Positions 1 through 12,006 of a stretch of 64,000 nucleotides of DNA are shown here, piece after piece. How positions within the stretch are numbered: position 1 is the first letter of the stretch; every line of letters starts with the position of its first letter. Position numbers and translations under genes: made by a program. Below the pieces are notes generated by a model. That model was given only the letters and a program-made list of their open reading frames with translations. It ran no database searches and was not told the DNA's origin. The stretch is from NCBI GenBank assembly GCA_944990035.1, contig CALYLX010000112.1, positions 744,001 to 808,000 of the forward strand, given 5' to 3'. Origin of the DNA: Clitopilus passeckerianus. Taxonomy: Eukaryota > Basidiomycota > Agaricomycetes > Agaricales > Entolomataceae.

Positions 1-274
1 TGGAGGGGGGCGAAAGCCTTTTTTGGGAGAACTAGAACAAAGCGTGTCAAGTTCGCCGCTCGCCTGAACCGCGTAGTTGGCCCAATGGTCCTGTGTGTGC
101 GTCAGTTTGTTCTGCCCACGGGTCATTCTTACCATATCTCGAATAATTTAGATTCAGCTTGATTGCGTGTGCCTAGTTTCCCTGAACATATAAAAACCTG
201 CAACTGAGACGAATACCGTCTGCCCTCCCCCTTCGCTTCCCTCTCATTGCTACCTGCTAGCAACCGCAAGCTCA

Positions 275-1017
275 ATGGATCCTAACAACACCCCACACTC
301 CGAATATTTTCGCATCTCGTACCATGGGCCACCTCCCCAGCCACTCACCAATGCGCATCCTTCAGGAGCATTCAGACTCCCAACGTACGACGAAGCTATG
401 ATGATAGCGGAATTCAGGGACTCTAGGCGTCTTCCAACATACCAGTCCCGGCAACTTGGGAGGTACCACCCTTATTGGCAGTATATGCCCTCGTATCGAC
501 CAAAAGGTGACAGGTTATTCGAGGTTGGGCCCCACAATTACTTTAATGACCCCTCGGCTGACTTGATACCTAGAACACTCTATTTGATGACCAGTACGTT
601 CCCCTCGAAGTTCCGGCACGTGTTGAACCTTCTCTTCCTGTGCGTACAACCTCTACTAGAATTTTTCTGGTATTGACCTTTCCTCTCACAGACGCCTCCC
701 TTGTTGCCTCACGGAATGGAAGGTAGGGAGGGCGCATACTCGGAAAGAAACACAGATCAACTTAACGAGTCCGAAGAGGAGCGATGGGCTCGAGTTTCTC
801 TTCTCCGTGCAAGGCTTGCGGTACGTCTCCGTCTCACCGAGAATGCGCTGACCTTGAGCTAAATATGATTCAGGACTTCATGTACTGCTTTCACAAAGCC
901 AATTCTCAAAAGATGACCATCGAAAACGCGGGTTTTGCTCAGTCTCGCGATTTGCACCCTCAGAACACGACCACCACGTTGCCTGCCTTAGCTGATACGC
1001 TTGAAACTGCCCTTTGA
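275..1017 (+). CDS. Hypothetical protein, three exons, 205 aa
   Basis: I do not recognise this protein. A consistent model is exons 275-619, 692-820 and 874-1017. The last intron (821-873) has a strong GTACGT donor and CAG acceptor. The first (620-691) has a weaker GTGTTG donor, chosen because it keeps the second exon in an acidic, clearly coding frame and removes the in-frame stop at 674. The N-terminus is rich in Pro, Tyr and Arg and contains two LPTY motifs about 17 residues apart. The middle is Glu/Arg-rich and helical-looking. There is no signal peptide or membrane segment. A TATA-like element lies about 85 bp upstream, near 188. The gene is convergent with the SRA gene. The exon structure is an inference. 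Confidence 0.5.
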
Positions 1018-1317
1018 GGCAATCTCGTGACCCTTCGATTAAATGTAAAGTAAACGAATTTTAAATCTGAATGCTTCGAGGGCGAAGCCTAATCTGTCAT
1101 TCCCATAACCTACATACCCACGTAAAACAAAAAGATTTCCCTTGTTTGTAACGTCCTGCGGAGAGCATCAATGAAAGAGAACCAACAGCTTATTAAGTAC
1201 CGAAAATACATTGGACAGGGTGTAAAATGAGGCGACAACAAAGCATACAAAGCATATTAACCAACGATAACTAGAGCAGAGCATAGGGTATACTATATGA
1301 AAGAAATGGCAACTAGA
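1018..1317. other. Convergent 3' intergenic region
   Basis: About 300 bp between two converging genes. It is AT-rich towards 1200-1320. I see no open frame, RNA gene or repeat in it, and it is probably the 3' UTRs of both neighbours. Confidence 0.5.
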
Positions 1318-2846
1318 TTAGTCGGTTTCCGAAACGGTAGCGTTCGGCTCGTTTCCTGCTAGTTTGGCGCCTTCCTGGTCTTCACCTCCTGCTTCTTCAT
1401 CTTCCTGCTCTTCGCTTTCGTCCCCGTTCTCGGGCAAGGGTGGTTGTTTATCGGCTCGCTAATACAGAGGTTAGAAATCGTCGTGGATTGAGAATACTTC
1501 ACGCACCTTGAAGGCGAACTTGCAAACCATGAAGCCTTCCATGCCTTTCTCCAACCATGCCTTCATTGAGTCGTCAGTACTCAGCTTTCGTGCAGGAACG
1601 AACAGAAATGCATCACCCTCTCGACTGTGTAAAGGCCATCATAACGGTATCTAAATAAACAATGTTCTGTATCAAAGTTGACAACACATAATTGAACTAT
1701 GCATACCCTTCGCTCGGGGCGTACTTCGATCGTAGCTTGTACCCACGAATTACTCTTACAGGTTTTCCAGTTTCAGCAGAGAGCTAGAGGAGATGCGATT
1801 ATTAGCGGAGTACGTATGTTCATGATCTAGAGTTACTTACGCTGAGCGCTTTATTGCACTTGAGTGATGGGATAGTATATCAGTACCGCGACATATGCAG
1901 ACGAACAGGAGACCATACCGGGTTTGAAAAGTCCTGGTCACAACTTTGGGGTGCAGTACGAAGCTAAGGGCAGAGTTTAGAGCCGTGAAATATGGCAGGA
2001 TAGGTTGAATTTACATTTTTGGGCGCGTTCTTTGTGCCCTTCAGGTCTCGACCTCCCGACCCTGTGTAAGTACTGGGCAAGAAGTCAGCAGAGAGTCTCT
2101 CCATGAAACGAGAGGCGTACAATGCATATCCCATATCGACATCATCTTCGTATCCTCCAGAAAGTGCAACGCTGTACGCTCCTTTTGGTCCAACAGCGAT
2201 GCCGGCCACCCACGGTCTGAGAATAAAAATGAATGAGCTGCGATGCGAATGAAGAACGTGGCAGCCTTACGCATGAATAGCATCATTGCTACAGTCCTGC
2301 CTAGATGACCACCATGTTCCCACTACAATTCCAGGAATGTGCCCGTAAGTTTTGCTGAGGAAAGTTCGTGAAGTTATGAACAAATGACGAATGGCTCACT
2401 TACGGATTCTGTGTCCGAATCATCTTCTCTCCACCCATAGGCCCAGTATTCTCTGAGCGCGAACTCAAGACACGAGGAAGAGATTTCGAGGGCTGATATT
2501 CCTTTTTGTACTCTACCTTTTTCCCTTCATTGCGTGCACTTCTTCGGACACCTGTCCGTGAACCATTCTCCTCGTCCTGAGTGACCACAACCTTCGCTGG
2601 AGGCTCTTTGGAATTTCCTTCTTCTTGAATTTCTGGTGTGATTTTTCGCTTCTTCCTTGCTGGTGCTTTAGGCTTAGGCACCTTTTGGGCATCCAGCCTG
2701 AGGACGTCAAGACCTAAGGATTCTAAAAGCACCTTGTTCTAAACCACGGGGGGGTCTGGTCAGTTTTTGTTCGGGAGTGATGGTCCTTGTACAACCTTTT
2801 CGATATTGGCCTGCTTCTGCTGCTCATAAGCTGATAGTTTTGCCAT
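1318..2846 (-). CDS. SRA-YDG domain protein (UHRF1-like methyl-DNA reader)
   Basis: The start at 2846 opens with [13 protein letters not shown] basic Lys/Arg-rich linker follows, then a full SRA-YDG domain: a GHIPG-type entry, the block SGGYEDDVD, then [11 protein letters not shown], an APQSCDQ-like block and [10 protein letters not shown]. The C-terminus is acidic. At least five short introns interrupt the gene. One of them (about 1510-1565 region, GTGATG..AAG) must be removed to join TVER to AWLEKG. The domain flips and binds 5-methylcytosine in UHRF1 and plant SUVH proteins. There is no RING or SET domain here, so this looks like a stand-alone fungal SRA reader acting in the nucleus. Family assignment is strong; the methylation role is inferred. 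Confidence 0.9.
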
Positions 2847-3109
2847 TCTGTGGTATAATGAGAGAAGAGTCAACAGGAAGAACGCGTCAGGGACGTGTAA
2901 AGTAACATATACAAGTACGATCAGATGACTTGAGCATGACCGCGACACGCCATCCAAGAAACCCCAATTAAAACTTCGTTCAGTACGGTTGCAAGAGAAA
3001 TGTGTTCTCGTAAACGATAGTCCAATTATGTTACATAGATATTCCTAAAACAAGACTCTACGAATTGACGAGAGGATAGCCCGAATCACGCGAAGACGAG
3101 AGGACCCAT

Positions 3110-4339
3110 TACTTAATGCGCTGGAGCTATTGAACAAGACAAATGTGAGGCAGGAAAAACAAGGCCAGCAACGGTACGCACTTTAGCAGTATTGACATGA
3201 AGGCGTTGATCGACCCCAACCGTCTTCTTCTCGATATTATCGATGCGACCGTTCTGGTTGTCGAGTTCTTGTCCCATGGCCATACCGAGGGCCTTGAGTC
3301 TCTTGGTAGCTTCCCCAATCTCGCCGAGATTGTCGTCAATTTCATCCTCTATCTCATCATCTGAAGCAGTAGCGTCGAATTGGAAACGTTTCCTCTGCTC
3401 TTTCCTGGTAGCTAGGACCTCTGCTGACTTGAAGCGGGCACGGGCACCACCACCAGAAATGCCTTCCTCGTCGTCGTCGCCACGACCATACGTGGCAGCT
3501 CTTCCCAAACGATTTTGGGACTCTCGAATGTCCATCATGGTCTTCTCCCTCTCAATGCGCTCCTCTTCGAAGCGGGCTTGGACTTTGGCTTCCTGAGCAG
3601 CCCGCTTGGCATCTTTGTTGAATGTGATGACTGGGCGGAAGATAGACCGGTTGAGTTGCTTGAGCTCATTGGCATTATCTTCAGCACGAAGAGCATGGCC
3701 TTTGGCAACATCGAGATGTCGCTCGGTGTTTGCGAGTTTCTCTGCCGACACACATATTAGCGAGTGGTTACGAGTAGCAAACAACCATGACACACCTGAT
3801 TGATCACCTAGTCGAAGAAGAGTGTTGCGAGCTGTCTCTTCGGCCTCGCGTGCCATTCTAAGCGCATTCCTAGTCGAGGTGGCACTCTCTTGCTTGACCC
3901 AGCGGGTCTGCTTCTTTATCCCTTCGACATCTTCTTCAGTCTCTTGGCCAGGTGTAGGCTCCCTGCCAGGATCAGGACCATCGAAGAATCTACCAGATCC
4001 AGCCTTCTGTGGGTTATAGCCATAAAAGAGTTCGTTGCGATCTTGATCTATCTGAGCGTTGCCACGAGTGTACTGGTCACCGACAGGGTTGCTCCTGCTG
4101 TACTTGTCCTTGTAGTTATCGTAGTTGGTGTTGTCATAGTTGTTGTAGTTGTCTACTCGGGTTGTGGATGATGCATTGGACTGATAGCTGGGGGGATAAT
4201 TGTTATATGGGTCGCCATCCCTGCTGGCATTATAGGTGCTGCTGTTGGATTGAGTACGGCTGGGCTGGCCAGAATAAGGATTGGTTGCTGGTGCAACAGG
4301 CGGAATGAGGTTCTCTTGCTTGCGTTTGAAAAGAGGCAT
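3110..4339 (-). CDS. SEC9: t-SNARE SEC9 / SNAP-25 family protein
   Basis: Plasma-membrane Qbc-SNARE for exocytosis, pairing with syntaxin (Sso) and synaptobrevin (Snc). The N-terminal about 130 residues are Asn/Tyr/Ser-rich and disordered, as in fungal Sec9. The first SNARE helix contains the zero-layer Gln in RLGDQSEKL; the second contains it in MGQELDNQNGRIDNIEKK. A 54-nt intron (about 3742-3796) splits the first helix exactly at DQS/EKL. A second intron removes the frame after NTAK and adds LQRIK before the stop at 3110. There are no Cys palmitoylation residues in the linker, as expected for Sec9. The gene is complete and undamaged. Confidence 0.95.
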
Positions 4340-4504
4340 TGCAGCTAATCAATAGCTGATATTAAGACTGTAAAAAGTGGATGGTGGTTGTGAAAGCTAA
4401 GGGGTATTATATGTGGAAGGTCACGCCATCACAACAAATGTACTGCATTGCAGTGCACCGCTTTCGATCGCAGTAGCTACCATACATTATTGCAAGCGGC
4501 TAGT

Positions 4505-6881
4505 CTACTTTTTGTCTGCTTTCCTTCTACTGTCTTTGCCTATAACAGTAACCCCCTTTCCTGTTTTCACAATACTTTGAAGAGCTTCCTTCTTGTCCTG
4601 CTTTGCGCCCTTCGATTTGCGTGGTTTGCCATTCTTTTCAAGCTGCCTCTCCAATGCATCACGAGTCTTTTTCTTTTGCTTCCTTTCTTTACCCCGCAAT
4701 GCACGTTTTTGAGCAGGTGTCATCTCGCTGCGTGCCACGGGAGCAGAAGAGGATGGGGCATAAACTTCCTCGGGAGCAAGCATTGTAGTTGCAGACTTGG
4801 TAGTTGGAAGCGCGGACTCCAGACTCGTTGTAGACAAATTTGTGATGGTCTCAATGACAGCTTTGGGCTGAAATTCGTTAGCAGGAAGCGTTGTCGATGG
4901 TAATAGTACGAACCTGTTTGGGAGTGAAGTGAGCGTTGCAAAGCGCATCGAGTTTGCCACAAAGCCTCTCCCAGAGTTTCTCGATCTCATCGTGCTCTTT
5001 CTTCAGTTTTCCATCCCTATCTTCGGCTAGTGGTCCACCTTGCGCAGCGACGAAATCGTCCTCATAGAGCTGCGCTAGGGACTGGTTCGATTTGGTGTCC
5101 TTGAGCTCAAACATCTTTGAAGGGAGGAACGGCTTGTCGTCGACTTTCCGTAGCCGGACCACATCGTCGAAGCGGCCTTCCACGATCCTGGCTTTGATAC
5201 GTTCTTCCAGGCCCTGAACCACTTCTTCGGTGATCATAGGCGTAACTTTCGTGGCGCGTTCAAATTCCAAATCCTCCTCGAGAAGGGAGTTCTGAGGCCG
5301 AGTCCGAGAGTTGGCTTCACCCATCAGCGTCCAGTCCTTGGGCCCGACATTCTCTGCTTCAAGATCTGCAATTTGCTTTTGCAACTCTGCTTGTCGTTTT
5401 TCAAAGGTCGATAATCCTGTAGAAGTAGGTCAGTCTTTGTAGGGTAGCTTAATTATTAGCCCATGCCTTCTTCATCATCTTCCTCTTCGTCTGCGAAGAG
5501 ATCTTCCTGGAACCGTTGCATGGTCGCCCTCGTACTGTCCCCTTCGTCGGATTCCTCTTCGTCTTCAATGGCCGGAGAAGCCTGCTCCAGACGTTCTTGA
5601 TCCTCACTCCCCAACTCTTCATCATCAAGCACCCCGAACTCTTGGTCCATGCCATTAAAGGCCAGTTCAAGGTTTTCAAGATCCGCTTGTTTCCTCTTCT
5701 TCGATTTTGTAGATTTCTTGGAGGATGGTGCATCGCCTGCTTCTTCATCGGAAACGGAATGACTGTTGTCGCGCATGACCTTGTACTTCACGGAGTCATT
5801 GAAACGTACACGGCCAGATGAATCCTGTGAACTCTTTTTGGCTTTCCCTTTGGATTTGACAGGTTTCCCGGTGTTTGGAAGAGGGTCGAAAAAGTCAGAG
5901 TACATGGGCTCTATTAAGAGGTGTTAGAAAACGGGAAGAATACAAAGGAGTGATATATACCATGATCGAGTCCCATGTCGTCGTCTTCAGATATGTCTCC
6001 GTCGAGGGGGGCAAAAAGGTCTATTTCCTCGTCATCCAAGTCAGACTCGTCGTCTTCGTCGTCGTCCCCCAACTTCCCTCTTGACGATGAGCGGGCTTCA
6101 GCACGTTCGGTTTCCGCATTGAACGTCTCCAGACTGAAGAAGTCATCGTCAAGCTCGACATGCTTTTTGCTTGCCTGCTTGCGGCTAGGAGGGTCACGTT
6201 TGATAATGGAATCTATTGCCTCTTCTTCCTCTCCAGACTCATCCCGGAGCTCGAGTTCGCCTTCGTCATCTTCCAATTCCTCACTCTCATCCTCTTCATC
6301 AAATTCCTCGCCCTCGCTCGGGCTTTCATCGTCAGATTCTTCCTCGGAAGATTGCGAGTCGTCTTCATCCATTTCCATGTCCATGAGGGCCTCATCGAAA
6401 TCATCCTCCGCTCTCGAGGGAAGTTCATCCAAATCGTCAGAGTTTTCCTCGAGGATAAAAGAAAGCGCATCACACATGCGCTTGACACGTAGTTCCAATT
6501 GCGCCCATATTTGATTATCGTCCATGTCGCCGGTGTACAAGGTCTCCAGAGGCGTCGGTTCCAATTTGACATTATTGGCTGGACTGAGGCTTCTTTTTCG
6601 TTTAGCTTGAGAGCGAGTCTGAGGAGCATGGGCTGGCTGCAAAGATCCTAGCAGTTCATTGATTTGCTTCAAAGATCCCTTTTCGGATTCAACCGCTAAC
6701 GAGAAGGATGAGTTTACGGCTGAAAGACGGGATATACATGCAACCCACAGAGGTCGTACAAGTATTTGGTTGCCGCCAAAGCTGCCTCCTTGACTGCTGA
6801 GTTGTCATGAGCCAGACATTCTGGCTGCTCAGAGACAAGGCAGTTTACGCCCTCCAAGGTTGGATGAAGAGCAGAGGCCAT
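4505..6881 (-). CDS. MPP10: U3 snoRNP protein MPP10
   Basis: SSU processome component required for 18S rRNA maturation, acting in the nucleolus with Imp3 and Imp4. The first exon starts at 6881 with MASALHPTL. Long Asp/Glu/Ser stretches follow, typical of Mpp10. The conserved C-terminal half includes FFDPLP, VRFNDSVKYK, GPKDWTLMGEA, RPQNSLLEEDLEF and ARIVEGRFDDVVRL, with a Lys-rich tail near the stop at 4505. Several short introns are present (about 4870-4915, 5405-5460, 5905-5960, 6700-6745). The acidic stretches create long antisense Ser-rich ORFs that are not genes. It is divergent from the PL8 lyase. Confidence 0.95.
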
Positions 6882-7432
6882 GGTTTAATGGAACGCTGCT
6901 TCACGGTTTGGAAAAATCTTTGGTAGTGATGACTTCCAGAATAGGGTACTGCTATTACTCCGGACCGCCTTCCCTAATCCTTGAAGTTGATCCTCATGGA
7001 AAAGTCGGCGGAATTCTCGGATCCAGGCGGGTATAGTAGCTGCTCTATAGAATTTCCTCCGAGTATTCATTCTATGTGTGAATTTGAGAACGTCTTTATG
7101 CTGCCGAAAGCGACAAGTTTGATGGCCTCAGCTCATGTGAACAAGGACGTCCAGCTACATCCATCTAAATTTGAATCATGCCGGCCCCCATTTCTCCGCC
7201 AAACAGGAGCTCTACCCACGTCCATATAAATGAAGCCTTGGGCCATGAGGATTCTCAACCTGGGCAACGTACATCGTCATCTGTCAGCGCTGATAGCTTC
7301 CCTGGAGCTACAATCTCTGCTACTCGGCCCTGACTAGCGCTCAGACGCGTTTTCAATTGGTTTAAATACCTTCCAAGAAAGTCATACTCCATCACACGTC
7401 GCTCTTTTTCTTTCCCCACCTCTTTCGCCCGA
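6882..7432. promoter_or_regulatory. Divergent promoter region, MPP10 / PL8 lyase
   Basis: About 550 bp between two divergent start codons. TATA-like elements towards the lyase lie near 7222 (TATAAA) and 7361 (TTTAAATA). No coding frame or repeat is convincing here. Confidence 0.4.
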
Positions 7433-10400
7433 ATGAAGTGGCTTACCTTCGTCGCTCTTTCAATCAACCTCGCTCCTTTCTTTTCCTCGGCATGCATCTC
7501 TGCATCCTCCGTTAGTGCTACTAACTCGGGAGCCGAGGGACCATCCACACCCTCAGCTAGCGTTCCTACAATTCCTACAACTACCCTAACTACCTCTTCA
7601 GCTACAACCTCCTCGGGTTCGGTGTCAGGCTCGTCTGCTCCGGCTCCCACCAGCACTAGTGCACCCGATTCAGACACCTTGAAAGATATTCAGACAATCT
7701 ATGAACGGCGGCTGAGCTCCATCACAGGCGCGTTGACCAAGGCAAAAGATGTAGCCTCCTGGTGAGAGTCGCGTTTTGTGATCGAAATAACCAATTATCT
7801 AATGTACCCCAGGCTCACTACTCTTGGTGACGATGGTAAATGGCCGGACAGTGAGGTCGACTATACTACAGGATGTGAAGCGAGACGTGCAAATTGGCCC
7901 GCCCAGACCCATTGGCAACGCATCTGTAAGCGCCTGTGCTCACTCGTCGTTTAGTAGCAGAGCTGATCCGAGAATTTGCTTCAAGCAACCATGGCGGGCG
8001 CTTGGCATGGTGGTCTGAAAGGCGCTGATGCCCAATACGTCAAGGACCCAACGCTCCGAGCGGATATTGCGAAAGCCATGCAATACTGGTTCTCCCGTGA
8101 CTTTGTGGACAATCCGTCCTGCCTCGACCTCGGTGGTGAAGATGCATGCCCCTGCACCAACCCAGATAATACTCTTTGGTTGGTTTTGCACCTTCTTGTC
8201 TGTAATGAAATACATGCTCATCTGGTGATACAGGAATACCAACTGGTTCTCCAACGTATGTCCAGTACCTGTTGTTCCCACCCTTTCAGCTTCTTATGGA
8301 AGATCAAAAATAGATTATTTTGATCCCAGGCTTTGTTGGCGAAACATGTGTCCTCCTCAATGGAACCCTCAGCGACACAGAGCTAGATGGCTGCGTGCGG
8401 ATGACTAGCCGTGCCTATGGGACGTTTGGCAGGGAGATTAATGGCCTCGGCACCTTGACTGGTGCTAATACACTCGATGTGGCATCCGTCGGCATTGACT
8501 TGGCACTGATCACTTTGAACCAGACCCTCATCGCTGACGCTCATAGTAAAGTTCACGCTGAGCTCGTCGTTGAGGATGCTGTCCACGCCGATGGTATTCG
8601 TCGTGACGGAGCATTCGGTGAGTCAATCTATGAAGCTCCTTGCACCATTCTAAGCCTCTCTGTTCTCTCACTTAGGACAGCACGCGGGAATTCTCTACAA
8701 TGGAAATTATGGTGAGTTGCCCTTTTTAGTCACTGTAGTTGCCACTGATTCTTGGGACTTCAGGCAAGGACTAGTGAGTGAACTCTTGGTCCCACCTAAT
8801 GATGCAGCCATATTCAAGCTTAATACAGCTCCAACGATATCCTCGCAATTGAGATAGACGCGGCTGGTACACAATTCCAAGCTTCAGATGCTTCCAAGTC
8901 TACTTTCAACACCCTTTTCGAGGGCAACAGTTGGATGATCTACCAGAATATCCTGACCGGTGTCAATCACTGGGACTTCGTATGTCATTTCTTTTTCTAG
9001 CCATTCGCTTCTTACTGATATAATTCCAGTCTGCTCTCGGACGTTTCATCAGCTTCCCAGTTGCTGATAACCAGTGCGTATCGCCCTAATACCACACCCA
9101 GTCTCTGTCCTGACTGGCATATTAGAGCGACAGCGAGCCTCAAGACTAACCTCACTCAAGTGCAAGCGCTTGGAAAGTTATGGTCCTCTGACACCTTGGA
9201 CAATTACGCCACCAGCCTCTCCAAGAACTGGACCTCTGCCAACGCCGGAAACTTGCAGGGAAACCGCATGTTCTACAGCAATGATTACATGGTACGTTTC
9301 CTTTGCACTCAACGTCCTTGCCTAGTGACAATTCGTTCGAATGGAGGTTCATCGCGGCTCAAACTATGTTACCACTGTCAAGATGTACTCGTCTAGGTCC
9401 CAAAACACTGAATGTGTTAATAATCAGAACGTAAGCACACACGAAGTTGAGCCCCAGATATTATCTAAACCAGTACATTAGCCCTTCGGATTCCATCTTG
9501 CGGACGGTGCAGTCCACACCTACATCAAGGGCAACGAATATGAAGATATTGCAGCTGCCTGGGACTGGAGCCTAATTCCTGGCACAACCACGGATTATGG
9601 TGCAACCCCTTTGGACTGCAATACAACCTCTCAGACTGGCGTCGAAAGCTTCGTTGGTGGCACCTCTGATGGGAAGATCGGCCTCGCCGCGATGAAGTTC
9701 ACTAACCCTATCACCAAATTCCACTTCCAAAAGGCCTGGTTCTTCCTCGAGGATGACGTCCAGCACGTTTTGATATCCAACATCAGCCCGAGTCTGAGCA
9801 CCCCCGCCTATTCCGTCCTTGATCAGCGTCTCGCTGCAGGAGAGGTTTATGTTAATGGGCAAGCTCAGAGCAAGGCCAGCCACGCCCAAGTCAAGACCCT
9901 TTGGCACGGCAACGTTGGATACGCCTTCCCTGATTTCGGGACCACAGTCTCCGCACAAGTCGCCTCAAAATCGGGCAACTGGACCGCCATCGGAACTTCC
10001 ACTCAGCCCCCAATCACAGTCGACCTCTTCAGTGCGTACATCGAGCACAATCCTTTCATCAGGAGTGTTGGATACACCGTTTTCCCTGGGTCGGATCAGG
10101 CCACATTCGCCTCCAAGAGCAAAGGCCTGCAATTGCGTACAGTCCGCAACGACGAGCACGTCGCAGCGGTTTATGACTCGAAGCACAAGACTGCAATGGC
10201 CGTCTTCTGGGATGCCAAGGGCAGCTCTGCCACATTCAACGCTGGCTTTGGCTCTCGTCAAGCCTTCACCATCTCTGCCAATGCAGATGTTGCTGTCATC
10301 TACAAGCCTGAAGACGCCAGCCTCATAGTTTCTGACCCCTCCCAGACTTTGACTTCTGTGACAATCCAAATTGAGGCGGGGTGGGGTTACCAGATGCCAG

Positions 10401-10531
10401 GCTGGGGCCAATCCGAGAGAGGAAAGGTGGTCACTGTACAATTGCCACAAGGAGGTCTTGCGGGAAGCAGTGTAACCCGTTCCCTCCGTTCCCAGAAAGG
10501 TCATCACAAGCGCAGACTGGCCTTCCATTAG
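7433..10531 (+). CDS. Secreted polysaccharide lyase family 8 (hyaluronan/chondroitin-lyase-like)
   Basis: The N-terminus is a signal peptide ([20 protein letters not shown]) followed by a Ser/Thr/Pro-rich linker of about 70 residues, then an alpha/alpha-toroid and beta-sandwich domains as in PL8. Catalytic residues fit the family spacing: Asn in TGAN, His in FGQHAG about 52 residues later, and Tyr in NGNYG nine residues after the His. PL8 enzymes cleave uronic-acid polysaccharides (hyaluronan, chondroitin, xanthan) by beta-elimination; the substrate cannot be read from sequence. Many short introns interrupt 7760-9480, then one long exon runs to 10531. The protein ends with a dibasic stretch (HHKRR). 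This is the only clear extracellular carbohydrate-active enzyme in the window. Confidence 0.88.
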
Positions 10532-10686
10532 GACAAGAGAATACCTGTTGCTCCTCTCATTTCTGTTATCACAATATGGTTGGTATTTGTCGCGAGAATC
10601 GTAAGCGTGAATTTGGCAATGCGTGGTTGTATAGAATGCAAGTAAGATTTTGCAACGATGGTGGTGGAATACAACAGATAAAGAAA

Positions 10687-11624
10687 CTAGAATACGGGCT
10701 GCTCCTGCTCCTGCTGGAAGCCCTCCTGTGGTGGGTAGGACTCTTCTGCACCGGCAGCGGGTTGGATGGCAGCAACGGGCTCCTTTTGCTCCGAGATCGG
10801 CTCGGCAATGACCTTGTCCACGGGGGGCTCGAAGATTTGGACAGCATCGGGGAGAGGCTTGCGAGGACCAGTGTGACCTTCGGGGTCGGTGCCCTTCATG
10901 CTGGAAATTTCGAATTAGTTCAACAGACAAGTTAGGGGAAAGCGAGAGTGCGTACATTTTGACCTTGATACCGAGGACACCCTGCTTCAGGAGAACGTGT
11001 CGTACTGCGTAGTCGACGAATTCCCTGGCGGGTTGGCCAGAGTGAAGCATGAAGCCGTCGGTGAATTTCATGGACTTAGCACGAGCAGCCCTGAGCTTGC
11101 CAGAGACGACGACCTCGCAACCCTTGGCACCAGACTCCATAACGAAGCGGAGGACACCATAGCAGGCGCTGGATAAAAACATAAGGCTGGCGTTTGGATG
11201 AAATAAGATATATGGAACTCACCGACGGACGGCAAGACCACCGAGGAGCTTGTACCTCAAGCTCTCGCACTGAGCAATGGCGGAGAGACCGCGGTATTGA
11301 ACCTTCTCAGCGTAGAGTTCGAGAGAGTTCTCGGGGAACTTGAAACGTTTTTGGACGAGGGCGGTAAGTTCACGGATACGGCGGCCCTTTTCACCGAGAA
11401 CTTCCTGAGTGTGTGTTGCACGGATGATAATCTAGAGACACTTCTCAGAATGATTTTCAGCCAAATACAAGTACGAGATCCACCTCAGTGCGTGCGTGTG
11501 TAACACGGACATCGCATCCAGAGTATCCCTCCTCTGCGAGTTCGCGCGTGAAGAATTCGTTGAGTTCGGCGCGGAAGACACCATCAGCGACAAATTTTCT
11601 CTTCTTGCTGATTTGAGTGGACAT
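10687..11624 (-). CDS. RPS3: 40S ribosomal protein S3 (uS3)
   Basis: Small-subunit protein at the mRNA entry site, with a KH domain. The start at 11624 gives [15 protein letters not shown]. Conserved blocks include [15 protein letters not shown], the KH motif [38 protein letters not shown] and [13 protein letters not shown]. The C-terminal tail is Gln/Glu/Pro-rich and ends PVF. Three short introns are visible (about 11430-11485, 11170-11222, 10902-10957). The length is normal and the frame intact throughout. It converges with the PL8 gene, 155 bp apart. Confidence 0.97.
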
Positions 11625-12006
11625 TTTGAGGGTTACTGGCTGGCGATTAGCTTGCTGTCGCTGGGCTTGATGTCGAGCAACAACTCTTGCGAGATCTGAA
11701 TCAGTGGCTTGAGAAAATAGACAGTTGCTCCGCTACTTGCCGGATCACGTAACCTATATATTTGAGAACGCGTTACAGGTCACGTCACGCTATGAAATTC
11801 TTCTGGTGAGTTACTGCTTCATGAACATTGCTCGAATGACGAGTGTTGCATATTCAACCCATTGGCACCTCTTAGTCGAACTGTGGCATGGGATGGATGC
11901 GTAATCTTCGTGTCAATTCTATGTTTCATTGACATGAATGACTTTTCTGATATTCTCAAATCATCATTCCTCGAAATAAAATATTAACAACTACTCTAAG
12001 ATTTAA
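11625..12006. other. Intergenic: RPS3 promoter and thiolase 3' region
   Basis: About 380 bp. The half next to RPS3 should hold its promoter; a TATATATTTG stretch lies near 11755. The AT-rich half near 11940-12006 is probably the thiolase 3' UTR. No gene is seen. Confidence 0.4.

Noticed and set aside
1510..1570. Apparent frameshift in the SRA gene
   Set aside because: Explained by an intron with GTGATG donor and AAG acceptor with a CTGAC branch motif; joining gives a normal domain end.
3243..3803. Plus-strand frames antisense to SEC9
   Set aside because: Fully inside SEC9 exons, whose SNARE helices are clear in the other strand.
5975..6514. Ser-rich plus-strand frame antisense to MPP10
   Set aside because: It is the reverse reading of the Asp/Glu-rich MPP10 exons; Ser-rich content follows from the GAN/TCN complement.
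9965..11182. 405-codon minus-strand open frame across the PL8 lyase 3' end and RPS3
   Set aside because: Only its start overlaps true RPS3 exon sequence; the rest is antisense to the lyase and has no family resemblance.
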